A DNA stretch of 64,000 nucleotides from Bdellovibrionales bacterium (GCA_019637855.1 JAHBUX010000008.1:92243-156242); one strand, 5' to 3'; shown: positions 44,361-53,610, counted from the first letter of the stretch. The notes: a model not told the origin generated them from the letters alone. Translations and numbers: made by a program.

Positions 44361-45308
44361 CTAGTTATCGAACAGTGCGCTGACTGAATCGTATGTGTAA
44401 ATTCTGCGGATTGCTTCGGCCACTACCGGGGCCATGGAAATCACCTGAAATTTCGGTGAGTTCTTGGCGGCATCCTTCAACGGGATGGTGTCCGTTACCC
44501 AAACCTTTTCGACCACGCTCTCTTGCAAACGGGTCAGGGCAGGGCCTGAAAGAACCGGGTGCGTCGCAACTGCAAACACCTTCTTTGCCCCATTGTTAAT
44601 CAAGCTGTCAACCGCTGTGACCAGAGTGCCTGCGGTATCGATCATATCGTCAATAATTATGGCTGTTTTACCCTTCACATCGCCGATCAGATTGTAGGCC
44701 TTGGCCTCATTCGGGCCAGAACGGCGTTTATCGATGATGGCAATGGAGGCCTCAATGCGCTTGGCAAAGGCCCGGGCGCGCTCGACGCCCCCCGAATCCG
44801 GGCTCACAATGACGAATTGGTCGCCAAAACCCATCTGTTCGCGCCAGGCGCGGGCCAGAGTCGGGATGGCAAAAAGGTGATCCACCGGACCGCCAAAGAA
44901 GCCCTGAATCTGCGATGCATGCAGATCAACAGCCACCAGGCGGTTGGCACCGGCGGTCGAGATGAGCTCGGCCACGCATTTTGCCGAGATCGGTGCGCGA
45001 GGGGCGACCTTACGATCTTGGCGAGCGTACCCGTAGTAGGGCATGACCAGCGTAATGTCCGCTGCCGACGCCCGTTTCAAGGCGTCGAGGATCATAAAAC
45101 ATTCCATGTAATTTTCATTCACCGGCGGGCAGGTGCTCTGAATCAGAAACACGTTGCAACCGCGTACACTTTCATGAATTTCGACTTGGATCTCACCGTC
45201 GGCGAACCGACCGATATCACAATGGCCAAGTTCAACACCCGCAGCCTGTGCGACTTTGCGGGCGAAATCCACGTTCGAATTTCCAGAGAAAATCTTCATG
45301 CGTGTCAT
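44361..45308 (-). CDS. prs: Ribose-phosphate pyrophosphokinase
   Basis: 315 residues. It makes PRPP from ribose-5-P and ATP for nucleotide, His and NAD synthesis. The regions GRFADGEIQVEIHESVRG, YYGYARQDRK and ANRLVAVDLHASQIQGFF, and the PRPP loop AIIIDDMIDTAGTLVTAV are conserved. The start MTRMKIFSGNSN aligns with the E. coli start. No good ribosome site is seen before either ATG. The PRPP made here is used by nadC elsewhere in the window. Confidence 0.95.
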   Translation of the reverse strand: MTRMKIFSGNSNVDFARKVAQAAGVELGHCDIGRFADGEIQVEIHESVRGCNVFLIQSTCPPVNENYMECFMILDALKRASAADITLVMPYYGYARQDRKVAPRAPISAKCVAELISTAGANRLVAVDLHASQIQGFFGGPVDHLFAIPTLARAWREQMGFGDQFVIVSPDSGGVERARAFAKRIEASIAIIDKRRSGPNEAKAYNLIGDVKGKTAIIIDDMIDTAGTLVTAVDSLINNGAKKVFAVATHPVLSGPALTRLQESVVEKVWVTDTIPLKDAAKNSPKFQVISMAPVVAEAIRRIYTYDSVSALFDN

Positions 45309-45332
45309 GGGAGAAAAAGTTCTATCCCAAGA

Positions 45333-45920
45333 TTACGAGGGCAGCAAAGATAAAAGTTCACGAATGGCGTTGGCTCGGTGTGAGATTTGATTTTTCATCG
45401 CCGCACCCAGCTCTGAGAACGTTTTGTCGTGCCCCTCAGGGATAAAAACCGGGTCGTAGCCGAATCCGCTTTTGCCACGCGCGGTTGTTGCGATCGTGCC
45501 CTTAACAATTCCCTCAATCACATGCTCTTTGCCTTCAGGGTCGTAGGCCACTAAGACACAGCGAAACTGAGCTTTGCGGTTACCGGGTGATCGGATTTGA
45601 AGCATTTTAAGAACTTTTGCCACGTTTTCGCCGTCGGAGGCTTTGTCGCCGGCGTAGCGGGCTGAGTGCACTCCTGGCAGGCCGCCCAAACCCTCTACTT
45701 CCAGACCGCTGTCGTCGGCCACCACCCAGGTCCCCGGTTTGATGGCTTTTAAAGTGCGGGCTTTGATGCGGGCGTTATCTGTGAAGGTCTGACCGGTTTC
45801 GGGAGGGGCTGCATAAGTACTGAGCTCAGAGAGCGCGTGCAAGTCTACCCGATTGGTCATCAGATTGCGGAATTCGTTGAGTTTGCCCTGATTGGTTGTT
45901 GCTACCCATAGGTCGGTCAT
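45333..45920 (-). CDS. rdgB: XTP/dITP diphosphatase (RdgB/HAM1)
   Basis: 195 residues. It clears non-canonical purine nucleotides such as dITP and XTP. Motifs: ATTNQGKLNEFR, VVADDSGLEVEGLGGLPGVHSARYAG, KSGFGYDPVFIPEG and SHRANAIREL. Its ATG overlaps the rph stop by 4 bases, the well-known rph-rdgB coupling. Confidence 0.95.
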   Translation of the reverse strand: MTDLWVATTNQGKLNEFRNLMTNRVDLHALSELSTYAAPPETGQTFTDNARIKARTLKAIKPGTWVVADDSGLEVEGLGGLPGVHSARYAGDKASDGENVAKVLKMLQIRSPGNRKAQFRCVLVAYDPEGKEHVIEGIVKGTIATTARGKSGFGYDPVFIPEGHDKTFSELGAAMKNQISHRANAIRELLSLLPS

Positions 45921-46642
45921 TTGAGAGGGTAAAATCCTTTCAGGATCTCGGCCTGTTTTGCGAATAGCTGCCGGCAGCCGTGCATGGCCGAGTCAGTCAT
46001 AGCGTCCATTTGCGATTTCGAAAAGGTGTGACCTTCAGCCGTGCCTTGCAGCTCGACGAACTGTTCGTGATTGGTGAGCACAAAGTTCATATCGGTGGTG
46101 CAGGCGGCGTCTTCTTCATAGTTCAAATCGAGCAGAACTTTGTCGTTCAACATGCCGACGCTGATCGCCGCCACATAGTTCTTCAAGGGAAGAGCGGCAA
46201 AAGCACCTTGGTTTTTCAAAAAGTTAAGCGCCAAACCGAGAGCGACAAAGCCGCCCGTGATACTGGCCGTACGAGTGCCGCCATCGGCTTGCACCACATC
46301 GCAATCCACGGTGATCTGCCTTTCACCAAGTGCCCGCAGATCTACTGCTGCCCGCAAGGAGCGCCCGATCAAACGTGAGATTTCTTGTGTGCGTCCGCTG
46401 TTCATGGCTTTGTCGCGCGAAATGCGAGTGTGGGTCGAGCGCGGCAACATCCCATACTCCGCCGTGATCCAACCGCTGCCGGTGCCGGAGAGCCATTTTG
46501 GCACACCCGGTTCGACCGAGGCCGTGCAGATCACACGCGTGTGTCCCATGGAAATCTCCACACTGCCTTCGGCGTGGCGGATGACTTCAGGACGAATGGA
46601 TACCGAGCGGATTTCATTGAGCTGTCTATTATCTAAGCGCAT
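45917..46642 (-). CDS. rph: Ribonuclease PH
   Basis: 241 residues from the ATG at 46642 (MRLDNRQLNEIRSVSI). A phosphorolytic 3'-5' exonuclease that trims tRNA ends. RPH signatures include GSVEISMGHTRVICTASVE, GWITAEYGMLPRSTHTR, RSLRAAVDLRALGERQITVDCDV and DLNYEEDAACTTDMN. A longer frame upstream lies inside amiC and is rejected. The start overlaps the amiC stop by 14 bases. Confidence 0.95.
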   Translation of the reverse strand: MRLDNRQLNEIRSVSIRPEVIRHAEGSVEISMGHTRVICTASVEPGVPKWLSGTGSGWITAEYGMLPRSTHTRISRDKAMNSGRTQEISRLIGRSLRAAVDLRALGERQITVDCDVVQADGGTRTASITGGFVALGLALNFLKNQGAFAALPLKNYVAAISVGMLNDKVLLDLNYEEDAACTTDMNFVLTNHEQFVELQGTAEGHTFSKSQMDAMTDSAMHGCRQLFAKQAEILKGFYPLK

Positions 46643-47396
46643 GCCCTGTGTTGGTAATCGATTCCCTGTACTGAAGCAAGCCTCTATAGAGGTCTTCCGC
46701 CATCTTGGCATGCACGGAGTTTTGCGTGAGCTGGGCAAAGTCTTCGTTATTGGTAAGGAAGCCAAGCTCCACCAAGGCCGACGGTGTGTGCAGCTGGCTG
46801 AGCACGAAGAACGGCGCTTGGCGGATGGTGTTCGATTTGTTCTGGCGTGAACGCCAGTTGGTTTTTAAAGCGCGGCTTAGCTCGGAGCTGCGCAGAATGC
46901 GGTCGCTGTCGAGCAGATCGCTGACGATCGAGGATACCTCGGCAGGGTACTTGTTTTTGGCGACAAAAGCGTAGGTGCGTGTTTCTTTTTCGCTGTCGCC
47001 CATGTCGTTTTCGCGATGGGCGAGGAACATCGACTCTTCATCCGGCGGCAACTGGTTTTGAAAGTAGAACTCGGCTCCTTTGGCGCGGGCATCCGGGTTG
47101 GAGTTTACGTGGATGCTTAAAAAGACATCGGGCTTAGCCTCACGTGCTAGGCGAGCACGCTGAGCCAGGTTGAGGTGGCGGTCTTCGCTGCGCGTGAGCG
47201 TGACTTTGAAGGAGCGGTCGCGACGGAGCAATTCATATAGACGCAGGGAAACCGCCAACGTGATTTCCGACTCTCGAGTGGCCGAACGCGTGGTTCCATT
47301 ATCCTTGCCGCCGTGACCGGGATCGATAAGCACATGCAGAGGAGGCGGGGCGGCGATCGCGGTTGCGGTCGACAACCAAAGTAAAAGTGCGAGCAT
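46629..47396 (-). CDS. amiC: N-acetylmuramoyl-L-alanine amidase (Amidase_3, AmiC-like)
   Basis: 255 residues with a signal peptide (MLALLLWLSTATAIA). A zinc amidase that cuts the stem peptide from peptidoglycan in the periplasm. The zinc ligands and catalytic Glu sit in VLIDPGHGGKDNGTT, ESEITLAVSLRL, FLSIHVNSNPD and ALVELGFLTN. The AMIN targeting domain of E. coli AmiC is absent. It is the first gene of the operon amiC-rph-rdgB-prs-rplY-pth-ychF. The leader before it carries a minus-oriented terminator, discussed separately. Confidence 0.9.
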   Translation of the reverse strand: MLALLLWLSTATAIAAPPPLHVLIDPGHGGKDNGTTRSATRESEITLAVSLRLYELLRRDRSFKVTLTRSEDRHLNLAQRARLAREAKPDVFLSIHVNSNPDARAKGAEFYFQNQLPPDEESMFLAHRENDMGDSEKETRTYAFVAKNKYPAEVSSIVSDLLDSDRILRSSELSRALKTNWRSRQNKSNTIRQAPFFVLSQLHTPSALVELGFLTNNEDFAQLTQNSVHAKMAEDLYRGLLQYRESITNTGHALR

Positions 47397-47462
47397 GCTT
47401 TCAGTGTGAACGGTGTTGGGGCAGCTTTCAGCGTCCGCTCGACCTCTTCAAAACTAAGGATG

Positions 47463-47596
47463 AGTAAAAAAAAGCGACCTGGAGGGTAAGGAGGGGGACC
47501 AGGTCGCCAAGGGGGGGAGTCTTCCCATTGAGCAAAGGTGATGCCAGCATTTTGCGGTCTGATCAGTTATGTATTGGTTTTTGAGAAGCTAAAACG
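47463..47596 (-). ncRNA. Candidate C-rich small RNA or attenuated leader
   Basis: A TATAAC box at 47606-47601 would start transcription near 47595, and an intrinsic terminator ends it near 47466. The ~130-nt transcript would carry two C-runs: CUCCCCCCCUU (47519-47509) and UCCCCCUCCUU in the terminator loop (47498-47488). These could pair with G-run ribosome sites seen in this window. It could instead be the 5' leader of amiC with a termination switch, as the terminator sits ~70 bases before the amiC ATG. The -35 is poor; no known RNA family is recognised. Confidence 0.4.
47466..47507 (-). terminator. Intrinsic terminator, minus strand
   Basis: Read on the minus strand: stem GCGACCTGG, a 16-base C-rich loop, stem CCAGGTCGC, then eight T. 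On the plus strand there is no T-run. No annotated minus-strand gene lies directly upstream (the next is 49789), so it ends an unannotated transcript. Confidence 0.8.
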
Positions 47597-47815
47597 AACC
47601 GTTATAGAAAGATCTACCGACGGTATTCTTTCACGACCTTGTTCCAGTGCTCCGGAGAAATTTTGCAAGTGTTTGAGAATACGTCGATTGATTTTACGCG
47701 TTAGTGGGTAAAGAGGCCCTTAAAAGGCCAGTTCCCATCTGGGTTTCATCTGGAAATTCTTCCATGGCGTTAACCTCGACATTCGAAGTGCCGATAGGAC
47801 TCTTAGGAGAAGGCC

Positions 47816-48637
47816 ATGTTTAAAATCTCGACCTTTATTTTATGCTGCACCTTGTTCGGGTTTGGACGCGTAATGGCGGACGAGATCGAAGGTTTGGACG
47901 CAGAGGTTGAAGAAACTATGGCGGAAAGCGAAGCCACTTCGCAGCAGTCTAAGTATATGCGCGAGCGCGCGATGAAAGAACGCGAAGAGGCCGTGACTGA
48001 GCAGCGCCGTGCGCAAGAGAAGCGTGCCGAGGCCGAGTCCAAACGCCGCTCGGCACAGGCCGAAGTGCTGCGTCAGGAAAAAGAGATCACGCGTTTGCAA
48101 GGCGAGCGCGCCAAGCATCAAAAGGACCGCGCTGTTGCTGAGCGTGAGATCGCCAAGCAAGAGAAGCTGCAGCAGGTTTCTACGGCCAAGCTGAATAAGG
48201 TCAAAGGTGAAGTGGAAGCTTTGCGCGGCTTGCGTGAAGAGCAACGCCAAAAGCTCAGTCAACTGAAGCAGCAAAATCAGGATCTAAGCTTGCAAACCGT
48301 GCGTGCGCAGACGGATTTTAACGAAAAAAAGGCTGAGTTCACGCGGGCTCAGGGTCAGTTGAAAGTGAACCAGCAGAAGCTGAATCAAACGCAAAAAGAG
48401 AATTCGCGTAAGAAGCTCGAGCTGCAAAAACAGATGGAAAAGCTGAAGTCGGACTACCGCACGGTGAAAGAACGCAACGCCGCCGTCGCGGCCGACGTAC
48501 AAAGACAGAACGCCGAAAACGCCAAGCTGCAATCGCAGGTGAAATACGGTCAGTCCGAGTTGAACAATGCCCGTGCCCGTGGCCAACAGCAACGCCGTAT
48601 GCCCGCCTCAAAAGCCAAACGTCCCGCCGGCTACTAG
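47816..48637 (+). CDS. Exported coiled-coil protein
   Basis: 273 residues: a signal peptide (FKISTFILCCTLFGFGRVMA), then an unbroken heptad-rich helix of ~230 residues with many Arg, Glu, Gln and Lys (REEAVTEQRRAQEKRAEAE, EKEITRLQGERAKH, NQQKLNQTQKENSR). The pattern suggests a long parallel coiled coil. The C-terminal 20 residues are basic. TTAGGAGAA lies 5 bases before the ATG. Function unknown; periplasmic coiled coils often span the envelope or tether peptidoglycan, by analogy only. Confidence 0.65.
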   Translation: MFKISTFILCCTLFGFGRVMADEIEGLDAEVEETMAESEATSQQSKYMRERAMKEREEAVTEQRRAQEKRAEAESKRRSAQAEVLRQEKEITRLQGERAKHQKDRAVAEREIAKQEKLQQVSTAKLNKVKGEVEALRGLREEQRQKLSQLKQQNQDLSLQTVRAQTDFNEKKAEFTRAQGQLKVNQQKLNQTQKENSRKKLELQKQMEKLKSDYRTVKERNAAVAADVQRQNAENAKLQSQVKYGQSELNNARARGQQQRRMPASKAKRPAGY

Positions 48638-48757
48638 CCACGAGCCGAATCGCGGGCTCGGGCGACGTACGCACCGGGCCGTCTGCACTTTACCGCCTAT
48701 TTCCACGCTGAAATCTTCGCTAAAAGAATTTTGGATTCGCATCTTGGGCTGAGGACA

Positions 48758-49429
48758 ATGTTTACTCAAATCTTTATTATACACACACTCATTTATACGC
48801 ATTTCTCCCTGGCGCACGCCTCGTCTGGGCCTTTGCGGCCTATACTTCCACCACCCGCAGTTGCTGCTGATTGCCAAACAGAGCTCAGCGGTTCTGGTGT
48901 CGTTCGGTCGGGACAGATACGTGACGAAGATCCTGCCCAATATGTGGAGTACTATGAGAACGGGCAATTGTTGGGACAGGTGCGCGTGTTTTTGAAACCC
49001 TCCCCCGAAGAGGTAGAAATCGGCATGTACTATGTGGATAAAACCGCCCGTCGTCGGGGGATTTCGTGTCTGATGTTTGAGAAGGTTGTGGCCTTGGCCG
49101 GTCCGCGACTTCGCTTGGTAGAAGGTTCGCTTGCGGATACGAATTTTGAAACTGCGCTTGCCGAGTATCGTGCACTCACCACGCCAGGTTCACCGCGCTA
49201 TATCCGCGGCCTGGCCCCACAAGAGGCCGAATATCTGGCCGTTCAGGTCTCACCTTTCGTGAAGGCATGGCGTAAGCTCGGTTTCACGAACATTAAGTCC
49301 GCTCAGTTCATATGGAAAGAGAAGCCTCCGGTCATTCGCATGATGGTGGTGGTCATGGAGAAACCCTCAGTGCAAGATGTCGATGTGAAAGCCAAAAAGG
49401 CTTTCACGGTAAAAGCCACATGCTTTTAA
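48758..49429 (+). CDS. Exported GNAT-like acetyltransferase-fold protein
   Basis: 223 residues. A signal-like N-terminus (FTQIFIIHTLIYTHFSLAHAS) precedes a GNAT-like fold: VRVFLKPSPEEVEIGMYYVDKTARRRGISCLMFEKVV gives the beta4 strand and the R/Q-x-x-G-x-G/A acetyl-CoA loop in reduced form (RRRGIS). ATG 48758 has GAGGA 3 bases upstream. Acetyl-CoA is absent from the periplasm, so an exported member would need another ligand or the signal is not cleaved and anchors it. The C-terminal part (MMVVVMEKPS) completes the sheet. Confidence 0.5.
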   Translation: MFTQIFIIHTLIYTHFSLAHASSGPLRPILPPPAVAADCQTELSGSGVVRSGQIRDEDPAQYVEYYENGQLLGQVRVFLKPSPEEVEIGMYYVDKTARRRGISCLMFEKVVALAGPRLRLVEGSLADTNFETALAEYRALTTPGSPRYIRGLAPQEAEYLAVQVSPFVKAWRKLGFTNIKSAQFIWKEKPPVIRMMVVVMEKPSVQDVDVKAKKAFTVKATCF

Positions 49430-49498
49430 GCGGCGCATCTGGGTGTTGACACCCCCGCGCCATCTGCGAGAATCCCCGCCCAATAAGGGAGGATTTTT

Positions 49499-49786
49499 AT
49501 GAAAGCATTGTTTTTCTTGGCCGTACTTTTGCCGTCCAGCTATGCCGCCGCGGCGGTGACTGTGGATCAACTCACTTGCGCGCAAGCTGCGCATCAAGTT
49601 TCGCGTGAAGGTCGCTACTACCTTTCCACCCGCGATGGTGCGATTCCGATCTATAATGTGGCTTCGGTGGACAGCCCGCCGAGCTGTGGCACTCGTCAAA
49701 TTCTTTACTATCACATCGTCCAAACACGCGACAACGCGCAGTGCTTGGTTGGCTATAGCTGCCGCGGTTCGGGTGGCGGTAACTAG
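49499..49786 (+). CDS. Small exported cysteine-containing protein
   Basis: 95 residues: signal peptide (KALFFLAVLLPSSYAAAA), then a mature domain of ~75 residues with four Cys (LTCAQAAHQV, PPSCGTRQIL, AQCLVGYSCRG), probably two disulfides. AGGGAGGA lies 6 bases before the ATG. No family recognised. It ends 2 bases before the end of the convergent methyltransferase-like gene. Confidence 0.6.
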   Translation: MKALFFLAVLLPSSYAAAAVTVDQLTCAQAAHQVSREGRYYLSTRDGAIPIYNVASVDSPPSCGTRQILYYHIVQTRDNAQCLVGYSCRGSGGGN

Positions 49787-49788
49787 AT

Positions 49789-50400
49789 TTACCTCGAGCG
49801 TACGCCCTGAATCTTGTGCAGAGATCGGGGCGTTAGCTTCCATTCGAAATCGCCCGTCTTAAGTCCCTGCTTCCACTCGCCACTCAGCAAATGATCGATC
49901 ACTTCGCCGCCTTCATACGTGAACACGTCATGATAGGAAGCCCAGTCGCGTGAACCCAAGGTGCGCCGTAAATCAGTCAAGAAGCGCAGCCATTCGCTTT
50001 CCTCCGCAGTGCCTTCGAGTAGCAATTGACCAAGCACATTGGAGAACAAGAATGCCGCTTGCGGATGACGAGACAGCAATTCCTTGAGCGGCTCCAGGCT
50101 CAAACGCGCCTCACGCCAAAACACGTCTTGGCGGTGAAATTCAACTGCGAGGCCACGGTGATGGCGACGGAAGAAGGTGGGAGCCAAAGGATCTAAATCG
50201 TAGGCGGTGATTTTCGCGAAACGTTTCAAAAAATCGACGGGGAGGGTGTAGCCCGCGCTGGGGCCGATCAAGACTAGCTCTTCTCCGGTACGCCATTCGC
50301 CGAGCCAAGCAGAGAGCGCGTTGACGAATGGTTGCCAGCGGCTGCGGCTGCGCCAAGCCCGCCAGTGATAGAGCATTCCGCCGGAGGGACGGAAGATCAT
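49789..50400 (-). CDS. SAM-methyltransferase-like protein
   Basis: 203 residues with a Rossmann-like start: [19 protein letters not shown] (motif I-like) and [16 protein letters not shown] (acidic motif II). The later [13 protein letters not shown] resembles motif IV. Substrate and true activity are unknown. Its ATG overlaps the cystathionine synthase stop by 4 bases, so the two are probably co-translated and may act in one pathway. I do not recognise a defined family. Confidence 0.55.
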   Translation of the reverse strand: MIFRPSGGMLYHWRAWRSRSRWQPFVNALSAWLGEWRTGEELVLIGPSAGYTLPVDFLKRFAKITAYDLDPLAPTFFRRHHRGLAVEFHRQDVFWREARLSLEPLKELLSRHPQAAFLFSNVLGQLLLEGTAEESEWLRFLTDLRRTLGSRDWASYHDVFTYEGGEVIDHLLSGEWKQGLKTGDFEWKLTPRSLHKIQGVRSR

Positions 50401-51347
50401 AAAAAGCCGTTCTTCTTCATCCAGGCGTCTTCGATAAATTTGGTCATGTAGTTGCGCACACCATCGCTCAAGATCACAACGCAGTTCTGACCGGCTTTAA
50501 GTCGTTTAGCTTCTTTCAAAGCGGCAAACATCGTCGCGCCCGAAGAGCCGCCACACAACAAGCCTTCTTCGCGAATCAAGCGGCGGGCGAGCAGAAACGA
50601 CTCTTTGTCTTCCGTCTTCACCCAAGTGTCGACCAGTTCACGGTTCAACACATCCGGCACAAAGTCATAGCCGATACCTTCAACCAAATAAGAGCCCACG
50701 TCGGTGCCGCCACCAAGAATAGAGCCGACCGGGTCCGCACCGACGATAATGCAATTCGGATTTTTCTCTTTCAAACGCTTTGCCACTCCGGTGATGGTGC
50801 CGCCGGTGCCGGCAGAGATAACCGCCATATCCACTTGGCCGCCAAGATCTTCTAAAATCTCAACTCCAGTTCCGTTGTAGTGCGCATCCGGATTGGCCGC
50901 ATTGGAGTACTGATCGAGAATATGCGCGTTGGGCAATTCTTTCTGCAGACGCAAGGCCACGCCGATATGACTTTCGGGAGAGTGCGACGGCGCCTCTGTC
51001 GGCGTGCGGATGATTTCGGCACCCAAGGCCTCTAGCACCACTTGCTTTTCGCGGCTCATTTTTTCGGGAAGGGTGATGATCACGCGATAGCCAAAGACGG
51101 CTCCGGCCAAGGCGATGCCAATACCGGTATTGCCGGAAGTCGGCTCGATCAGCGTGTCACCGCGCTTGATGCGGCCCGCGCGCTCGGCCTCTTTGACCAT
51201 GTTGTAGCCGATGCGATCTTTGACCGATCCGCCTGGATTCAAAAACTCGCACTTAGCCCACACGTTACAGGGAAGATCTTTGGCCAAGCGATTGATTTTC
51301 ACCAACGGCGTGCGACCGATGGCTTCAAGGATGTTGTTAAACTTCAT
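50397..51347 (-). CDS. Cystathionine beta-synthase / cysteine synthase
   Basis: 316 residues of the PLP-dependent beta family. The PLP Lys is in [14 protein letters not shown]; the [15 protein letters not shown] and [15 protein letters not shown] loops hold the phosphate and substrate. The C-terminal [20 protein letters not shown] is the form of cystathionine beta-synthase rather than CysK, so the likely substrate is homocysteine, but O-acetylserine cannot be excluded. It has no C-terminal CBS domains. GGAG lies 6 bases before the ATG. The methyltransferase-like gene follows. Confidence 0.88.
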   Translation of the reverse strand: MKFNNILEAIGRTPLVKINRLAKDLPCNVWAKCEFLNPGGSVKDRIGYNMVKEAERAGRIKRGDTLIEPTSGNTGIGIALAGAVFGYRVIITLPEKMSREKQVVLEALGAEIIRTPTEAPSHSPESHIGVALRLQKELPNAHILDQYSNAANPDAHYNGTGVEILEDLGGQVDMAVISAGTGGTITGVAKRLKEKNPNCIIVGADPVGSILGGGTDVGSYLVEGIGYDFVPDVLNRELVDTWVKTEDKESFLLARRLIREEGLLCGGSSGATMFAALKEAKRLKAGQNCVVILSDGVRNYMTKFIEDAWMKKNGFL

Positions 51348-51511
51348 GTTGTCTCCAGGCTAAAGAGCAAAATTAGTGGCAATATGGAGTGTGGGTCAAG
51401 AAACCTAGCATTTATAGGACAAAGCTTGATTGTCAATTGGGTTTCATTGCTGAATGCGAAGCAGAAAAGGCTTTAAGATTAGAGGCTTTAAGCATAGTTT
51501 TTCAACCACAA

Positions 51512-51733
51512 ATGAAACCTCTCACCCAAGCTCCATTTGAAGAGACGTTGATCATTGCCAGTGTCTCTGGTGATCCGTTGCTGACTCGTCGTTTGCGCGA
51601 GATGGGGTTTCATCATGGTTGCGAAGTTCGCATCCTGGGGCGCGCGCCGTTCAACGGCCCGTTCGTTGTGCAGTTGCATGACAGCGTTCTAGCTTTGCGT
51701 TTGGCAGAGGCTGAATGTCTGTTGATCAATTAA
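51512..51733 (+). CDS. feoA: Ferrous iron transport protein A
   Basis: 73 residues, an SH3-like domain (IIASVSGDPLLTRRLREMGFHHGCEVRILGRAP, then GPFVVQLHDSVLALRLAEAECLLI). It helps FeoB in Fe2+ uptake. The ATG at 51512 gives a normal FeoA length; a longer open frame upstream lacks a signal. No ribosome site is obvious. It overlaps the feoB start by 19 bases. No Fur box was identified by eye. Confidence 0.85.
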   Translation: MKPLTQAPFEETLIIASVSGDPLLTRRLREMGFHHGCEVRILGRAPFNGPFVVQLHDSVLALRLAEAECLLIN

Positions 51734-53595
51734 CTCCTGCGGTCGCCCTGGTAGGTTCTCCTAACTCGGGCAAGACCACTCTCTTCAATTGGCTTACAGG
51801 TTCTAAATTCAAAACGGTGAACTATGCCGGCAGCACTGTGGACGCCCATCGCGGTTTGAGTCTGCCTCTTTATGGTGAGCGTTTAACACTGCTCGATACC
51901 CCCGGCATTTATAGTCTGCAGCCGCATGGTGAGGATGAAGAGGTCACACTGCGCACTCTCACCCAAGGCGATCAGGTGCGGGCGGCGATTGTGGTTTTGG
52001 ACGGCACGCAACTCAATCGCCAACTTTATCTGGTTCGCCAGATGCAAGAGCTGGCGATTCCCATGGTCCTTGCCGTGACTATGATGGATTTGGTGAAGGG
52101 CGCTGGCCGTCGCCTGGATTTGGAAAAGCTGAGCGAATTGACCGATTGCCCGGTGGTGGCCGTTGACGGCCGTCTCGGCGGCGGTGTGCAAGACGTGGTG
52201 GATGCAGCTCGCGTTTTGTCCGTGGCGCGGCCCTCGCGCACGGTCAATAAGATCGCATGGGATGATGCGCGCATCGAACGTGAAGTGGCCGTGGCCGAAG
52301 CATGGACAAAGCAGGTCGTGTATAAGGCGCCCGACAAAAGCTCGCTGGATCATCTGCGGCGTTGGGATCGCTTCCTTCTACATTCGTTTTGGGGCGCCGT
52401 TTTCTTTGTGCTGATCATGGGTATGCTGTTCTCTTCGATATTCTGGTTGGCTGCACCAATGATGGATCTGGTGGACTTGGCTTTCGGAACCGCGGTGCAA
52501 GCCGTATTGGACACGCTGGGGACCGGTTTACTCGGTGATTTCGTGGGTAACGGCATTGTCTCAGGTGTGGGGGCCGTTATGGTCTTTGTACCGCAGATCT
52601 TCATCTTGTTCGTGGGCTTTACCCTATTGGAAGATTCAGGATATCTGGCGCGCGCCGCAACCATCGTGGACCGCCCTTTACATAAATTGGGACTAAGCGG
52701 CCGCGCATTCGTACCGATCCTATCGGGCTTTGCCTGTGCGGTTCCAGCCATTATGGCGACGCGAAATATTCGCTCGGCCCGTGAGCGCTGGATCACCGTG
52801 TTTATCATTCCCTTTATGACATGCTCGGCCCGCCTGCCGGTGTATGCGCTGCTTCTGACTTTTATCTTTCACGATGAGCCGGCGTGGAAACCAGGTCTGG
52901 CCCTGACCGCTCTTTACCTCGGCGCTCTGGTAATTGGCGGGATTGCGGCCGCGATTTTAAATCGCATGATCAAGGCCACGCATGAGTCTCACTTTTTAAT
53001 GGAACTTCCGGTCTACCGTTGGCCCAAACCGAAATTCACCCTGCAAATCGCCCTTCGGCGCACGCGCTCTTATGTGATGCGCGCGGGTCCCACCATCTTC
53101 GTGTTTGTGATGATTCTATGGGCGGGGACGCATATTCCCTTTATCCCTGACGCGACCCCCACGCAGCAGCTCGAGGAGAGTGTGGTAGGAAAGACGGGGC
53201 AGTTGGTTGAGCCGGTATTTGCTCCAATGGGTCTGGATTGGCGGGCCGGCTTAGGCATCATGTCTGCCTTTGTCGCGCGAGAGGTGTTTGTCTCTTCGTT
53301 GGCGGTGATCTTCAGTATCGCCGATACGGACGATGACTCATTACAAGACAGCCTACTTCAACGCATGCATGAGGCCACCTTGAGCAATGGCAGTCCGATG
53401 TTTACGACAGCCTCGGTCGTGGGATTGATTCTGTTTTTTATGATTGCGCTTCAGTGTCTATCGACGACAGGTGTGACTTGGCGAGAGATGGGCTCTTGGA
53501 AATATGCGATCGGGCAGTTGGTCGCTTTGAATATTCTGGCCTATGTGGTGGCCGTGATCGCCGTGCAATCCCTGCGCGCGGCAGGGATTGCTTGA
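51715..53595 (+). CDS. feoB: Ferrous iron transporter B
   Basis: 626 residues. An N-terminal G domain (ALVGSPNSGKTTLFNWLTG, LLDTPGIYSL, VTMMDLV) is followed by helices of two gate regions (EDSGYLARAATIVDR, FVPILSGFACAVPAIMATR). It imports Fe2+ across the inner membrane. It is somewhat shorter than E. coli FeoB (773) because the G domain-membrane linker and C-terminus are reduced, and there is no FeoC. It ends 15 bases before the end of the convergent lipoprotein gene. Confidence 0.94.
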   Translation: MSVDQLTPAVALVGSPNSGKTTLFNWLTGSKFKTVNYAGSTVDAHRGLSLPLYGERLTLLDTPGIYSLQPHGEDEEVTLRTLTQGDQVRAAIVVLDGTQLNRQLYLVRQMQELAIPMVLAVTMMDLVKGAGRRLDLEKLSELTDCPVVAVDGRLGGGVQDVVDAARVLSVARPSRTVNKIAWDDARIEREVAVAEAWTKQVVYKAPDKSSLDHLRRWDRFLLHSFWGAVFFVLIMGMLFSSIFWLAAPMMDLVDLAFGTAVQAVLDTLGTGLLGDFVGNGIVSGVGAVMVFVPQIFILFVGFTLLEDSGYLARAATIVDRPLHKLGLSGRAFVPILSGFACAVPAIMATRNIRSARERWITVFIIPFMTCSARLPVYALLLTFIFHDEPAWKPGLALTALYLGALVIGGIAAAILNRMIKATHESHFLMELPVYRWPKPKFTLQIALRRTRSYVMRAGPTIFVFVMILWAGTHIPFIPDATPTQQLEESVVGKTGQLVEPVFAPMGLDWRAGLGIMSAFVAREVFVSSLAVIFSIADTDDDSLQDSLLQRMHEATLSNGSPMFTTASVVGLILFFMIALQCLSTTGVTWREMGSWKYAIGQLVALNILAYVVAVIAVQSLRAAGIA

Positions 53596-53610
53596 GCGAA
53601 TTCTTCCCGA

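Larger units (their letters stand above)
47397..47815. other. 419-base intergenic region
   Basis: It separates the amiC operon from the coiled-coil gene (divergent). It holds a minus-oriented intrinsic terminator, two G-runs on the plus strand, a TATAAC box (minus, 47606-47601) and the coiled-coil gene's leader with TTAGGAGAA just before its ATG. No convincing protein gene was seen: one 56-codon plus-strand frame at 47541 was rejected. Confidence 0.7.

Noticed and set aside
47541-47711. 56-codon frame on the plus strand between amiC and the coiled-coil gene
   Set aside because: Composition is random (many Arg, Cys), only a weak close AAGG precedes it, and it lies opposite the candidate small RNA.
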